Source of the DNA: Reichenbachiella faecimaris
GTDB lineage: Bacteria; Bacteroidota; Bacteroidia; Cytophagales; Cyclobacteriaceae
Assembly (NCBI RefSeq): GCF_900176375.1
Contig: NZ_FWYF01000003.1
Coordinates: 558,001-622,000, forward strand
DNA length: 64,000 bases
Direction: 5' to 3'
In this document: one piece after another, positions 61,717-64,000 of the stretch
How the letters are laid out: the number at the start of each line of letters is the position of its first letter
How positions within the stretch are numbered: position 1 is the first letter of the stretch
Program-made: the position numbers and the translations under genes
The notes under the pieces: model-generated
The model's database searches: none
What the model saw: only the letters and a program-made list of their open reading frames with translations
What the model was told of the DNA's origin: nothing

Positions 61717-63645
61717 ATGAGAATTGCCATTACCTCCTTATTATTCTTTGCCTTCTTCCCTGTATTTGGCCAATACACGAAGTATCACACTACTGACAAG
61801 AGAGCTGAAAAATACTACGAAGAGGCTCGTCAATTTTTGAAGCGAGCGCAATTTAGGGAAGCGTTTGAACCCCTTCAGGATGCTTTGGACAAGGATCCTA
61901 ATTTTATAGAAGTGTGGTTGGCTATAGGTAGTGCCAATTATCGCCTGGGGAGGCTTGATGAAACATTAGTTGCCTTGCATAAAGCATTGGAAATAGACCC
62001 AGATTATTCCAAATCTATTTATGCCTATTTTTTGATAGGTGAGATTTACTTCAAGCAGGCAAACTATGAGGAAGCCAAGTCATATTTGGGCCATTACCTT
62101 TCTCGTGATAATACTGAGATACAAAAACGCAAACAGGCAGAGGTAATGGTCGACAATTGTCAGTTTGCACTGATGGCCATGGAGACTCCATTTGACTACA
62201 ACATTCAAGTACTGCCAGATCATGCCAATTCGTTTGCCTTGCAATACTTTCCAGTTCTTTCGGTAGATCAGCAAAAGATATACTTTACGAGGAGGGAAGG
62301 ACTCTCAGTTCAGCACGATGAGGATATATTCTTTAGCGATAGACAAGCTGACGGAGGCTGGTCTGTGCCTCAGTCTATTTCTGAAAACATCAATTCAGTT
62401 TATAATGAAGGAGCAGCTTCATTGTCGGCTGACGGACGAATGTTGGTTTTTACCTCATGTGATGGGAGAAGAGGATACGGGAGTTGTGATATCTATGTGT
62501 CTTACAAGGAGGGAAACAACTGGTCTGAGCCTGAGAACATGGGTAATATGATCAATTCGGCAGCCTGGGAAGCACAGCCTTCTTTGTCAGCAGATGGAAG
62601 CACGGTTTATTTTGTTTCGAATAGGCAAGGAGGATTTGGGCGAAAGGATATTTGGTCATCGACCAAAAACAAGAAAGGAAAGTGGGGGGAAGCCGTAAAT
62701 ATTGGAAAAAAAATTAATACAAATAAAGACGAAATTTCACCCTTTATTCATGCGAATGGGGAGTCAATTTACTATTCCTCAAATGGAAATATTGGTCTTG
62801 GGGGACTGGATATTTATATGAGTGAAAAGACTGACTCGCTCTGGTCTGAACCTGTCAATTTAGGTTACCCTCTTAACGACGCGCATGACCAGGTCTCATT
62901 GTATATATCGTCTGATGGAGAGAAAGGATACTACACGATAGAAAAAAAGGACAGGGGAAGTTTCGAGAGCAAATTGTACAGTTTTGACCTACCTGATAGC
63001 TTTCAGGTGTCGAGTAAAAGCTCCTATCTCAAAGGCACTGTGACTGATGCGGAAACTGGATCTCCTCTGAGTGCCGAAATAAAGTTGTATAAGCTTGATA
63101 ATGAAAAATTTTATTCTGAATTGAGCTCTGACAAAGAGTCAGGAGAATATACTGTTGTGCTATCTGAAAAAAACCAGTATGGCCTCTATGTGTCATCCAA
63201 AGGCTATCTATTTCAGGATTTTTCTTTTTCTTTTGATGAGATCAAAGTCTTTGATTCTAATTTATTGGATATAAAACTAGAGCCTGTGAAGATAGGAGCG
63301 ACCACTGTGCTTGGTAACATCTTTTTCGACTTCAACGAGTATACACTGCAACGATCTTCTATGTCTGAGCTCAAAGAAGTGTATGATTTTTTGAAACAAA
63401 ACCCCAATGTAAAGGTTGAAATTTCAGGGCATACTGACAACGTAGGAACTGCCGCATACAACCTTGAATTGTCTACTAAAAGAGCCAAATCTGTCTATGA
63501 TTTCTTGCTTTTCAAACGTATCAGAGCTGAGCAGATTTCTTATGTAGGCTATGGTCATGCTCATCCAGTAGCCCCCAATGATAATTTGGAAAACCAGTCC
63601 ATGAATAGGAGAATTGAGTTTAAAATTTCGGAAATTTCGAATTAA
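61717..63645 (+). CDS. PorE-like OmpA-family protein with TPR, propeller and regulatory Ig domains
   Basis: 642 residues with a signal peptide (LLFFAFFPVFGQ). Domains in order: TPR units at about 25-140 (AFEPLQDALDKDPNFIEVWL; YAYFLIGEIYFKQANYEEAK), PD40 propeller at about 155-430 (SADGRMLVFTSCDGRRGYG; SADGSTVYFVSNRQGGFG), CarboxypepD-regulatory at about 440-510 (KGTVTDAETGSPLSAEI), and OmpA peptidoglycan-binding at the C-terminus (KVEISGHTDNVGTAAYN ... NRRIEF). This is the architecture reported for the T9SS component PorE, but many paralogues share it. Confidence 0.9.
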   Translation: MRIAITSLLFFAFFPVFGQYTKYHTTDKRAEKYYEEARQFLKRAQFREAFEPLQDALDKDPNFIEVWLAIGSANYRLGRLDETLVALHKALEIDPDYSKSIYAYFLIGEIYFKQANYEEAKSYLGHYLSRDNTEIQKRKQAEVMVDNCQFALMAMETPFDYNIQVLPDHANSFALQYFPVLSVDQQKIYFTRREGLSVQHDEDIFFSDRQADGGWSVPQSISENINSVYNEGAASLSADGRMLVFTSCDGRRGYGSCDIYVSYKEGNNWSEPENMGNMINSAAWEAQPSLSADGSTVYFVSNRQGGFGRKDIWSSTKNKKGKWGEAVNIGKKINTNKDEISPFIHANGESIYYSSNGNIGLGGLDIYMSEKTDSLWSEPVNLGYPLNDAHDQVSLYISSDGEKGYYTIEKKDRGSFESKLYSFDLPDSFQVSSKSSYLKGTVTDAETGSPLSAEIKLYKLDNEKFYSELSSDKESGEYTVVLSEKNQYGLYVSSKGYLFQDFSFSFDEIKVFDSNLLDIKLEPVKIGATTVLGNIFFDFNEYTLQRSSMSELKEVYDFLKQNPNVKVEISGHTDNVGTAAYNLELSTKRAKSVYDFLLFKRIRAEQISYVGYGHAHPVAPNDNLENQSMNRRIEFKISEISN

Positions 63646-63815
63646 TAGAAATTAAAATCTACAAGAAGACCCTTACACCCTATTATTACTTTTTTTAAAG
63701 CAAATGTCCGCTAAATAACCTTTTGATTTTTTTGTCTTAGTACCGTAAGGGTAAAAATGACCTGACCTTTTTAAAGGCCAGTTAAACATATTTTATCATT
63801 AAAAACTAAGACAAT

Positions 63816-64000
63816 ATGAGAAAACTACTACTAAGTATCATGTTGCTGTCTGCGCTCATTGGTGAGTCGTGGGCGCAAGATCGTACCGTGTCTGGTAAAG
63901 TCATCTCCGAGGAGGATGGATCTACCTTACCGGGCGTGACTGTTGTATTAAAAGGAACGGTCACAGGAACAACTACCGATTTGGATGGTAATTACAAATT
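63816..64000 (+). CDS. Start of a SusC/RagA-type TonB-linked outer-membrane receptor (3' cut by window edge)
   Basis: About 61 residues visible. A signal peptide (MRKLLLSIMLLSALIGESWAQ) is followed by a CarboxypepD-regulatory-like plug extension: TVSGKVISEEDGSTLPGVTV, then VVLKGTVTGTTTDLDGNY, the standard N-terminus of SusC-like receptors that import glycans or peptides. The gene runs off the window. No SusD is visible. Confidence 0.87.
   Translation, partial: MRKLLLSIMLLSALIGESWAQDRTVSGKVISEEDGSTLPGVTVVLKGTVTGTTTDLDGNYK

Overview
The window looks like chromosomal DNA of a marine-type Bacteroidota, most likely order Cytophagales. This rests on a T9SS type A sorting domain on a giant secreted protein, a SusC-type TonB-linked receptor at the right edge, TAnnTTTG-type promoter -7 boxes, an arsenosugar cassette of the type found in this phylum, and AT-rich DNA with short palindromic intergenic repeats. 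I did no database search, so genus-level naming is not justified.

Layout. 0-9.2 kb: a cut gene end, a transglutaminase-like secreted protein without visible catalytic residues, a ParE/RelE-type toxin-antitoxin pair, the dxr-rseP pair, a GH3-family protein, a DUF6624 protein and an M42 peptidase, then tRNA-Leu(GAG) beside a decayed copy of itself. 9.3-14.5 kb: ergothioneine genes (egtB-egtD, with egtB lacking any ATG/GTG/TTG at its real N-terminus) and an MbnH/MbnP-like group of two divergent diheme peroxidase-type lipoproteins and one MbnP-family copper protein. 14.5-28.4 kb: a GNAT-nitrilase fusion, a 1448-residue T9SS cargo protein, superoxide dismutase, tadA, aspS, an outer-membrane barrel, a stand-alone response regulator and an SGNH hydrolase.

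28.7-36.9 kb is the most distinctive region: a curli-like locus on the minus strand in the order csgE-csgF-csgG, three large curlin-repeat proteins, a small CsgB-like protein and a surface-type lipoprotein with a propeller. CsgG carries an extra C-terminal barrel-like domain of about 200 residues. Two curlins share a nearly identical 317-bp 3' end, and a perfect intrinsic terminator separates the large curlins from the CsgB-like gene.

37-53.6 kb holds metabolic and envelope genes: thioesterase, PhnA-like, VOC, STAS-like, two YceI-like proteins flanking a porin, an M61 peptidase, an OmpA/PD40 protein, a serine hydrolase, rpsT, radC, hutI, a membrane-TPR protein and gatC. At 53.7-54.3 kb lies a second toxin-antitoxin pair (DUF433/DUF5615), with both genes broken. 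54.3-57.1 kb is an arsenosugar cassette (arsM, arsS, peroxidase-like) whose gaps carry dispersed repeats. 58.2-64 kb has lepA, folD, queE, a PorE-like OmpA protein and the start of a SusC-type receptor.
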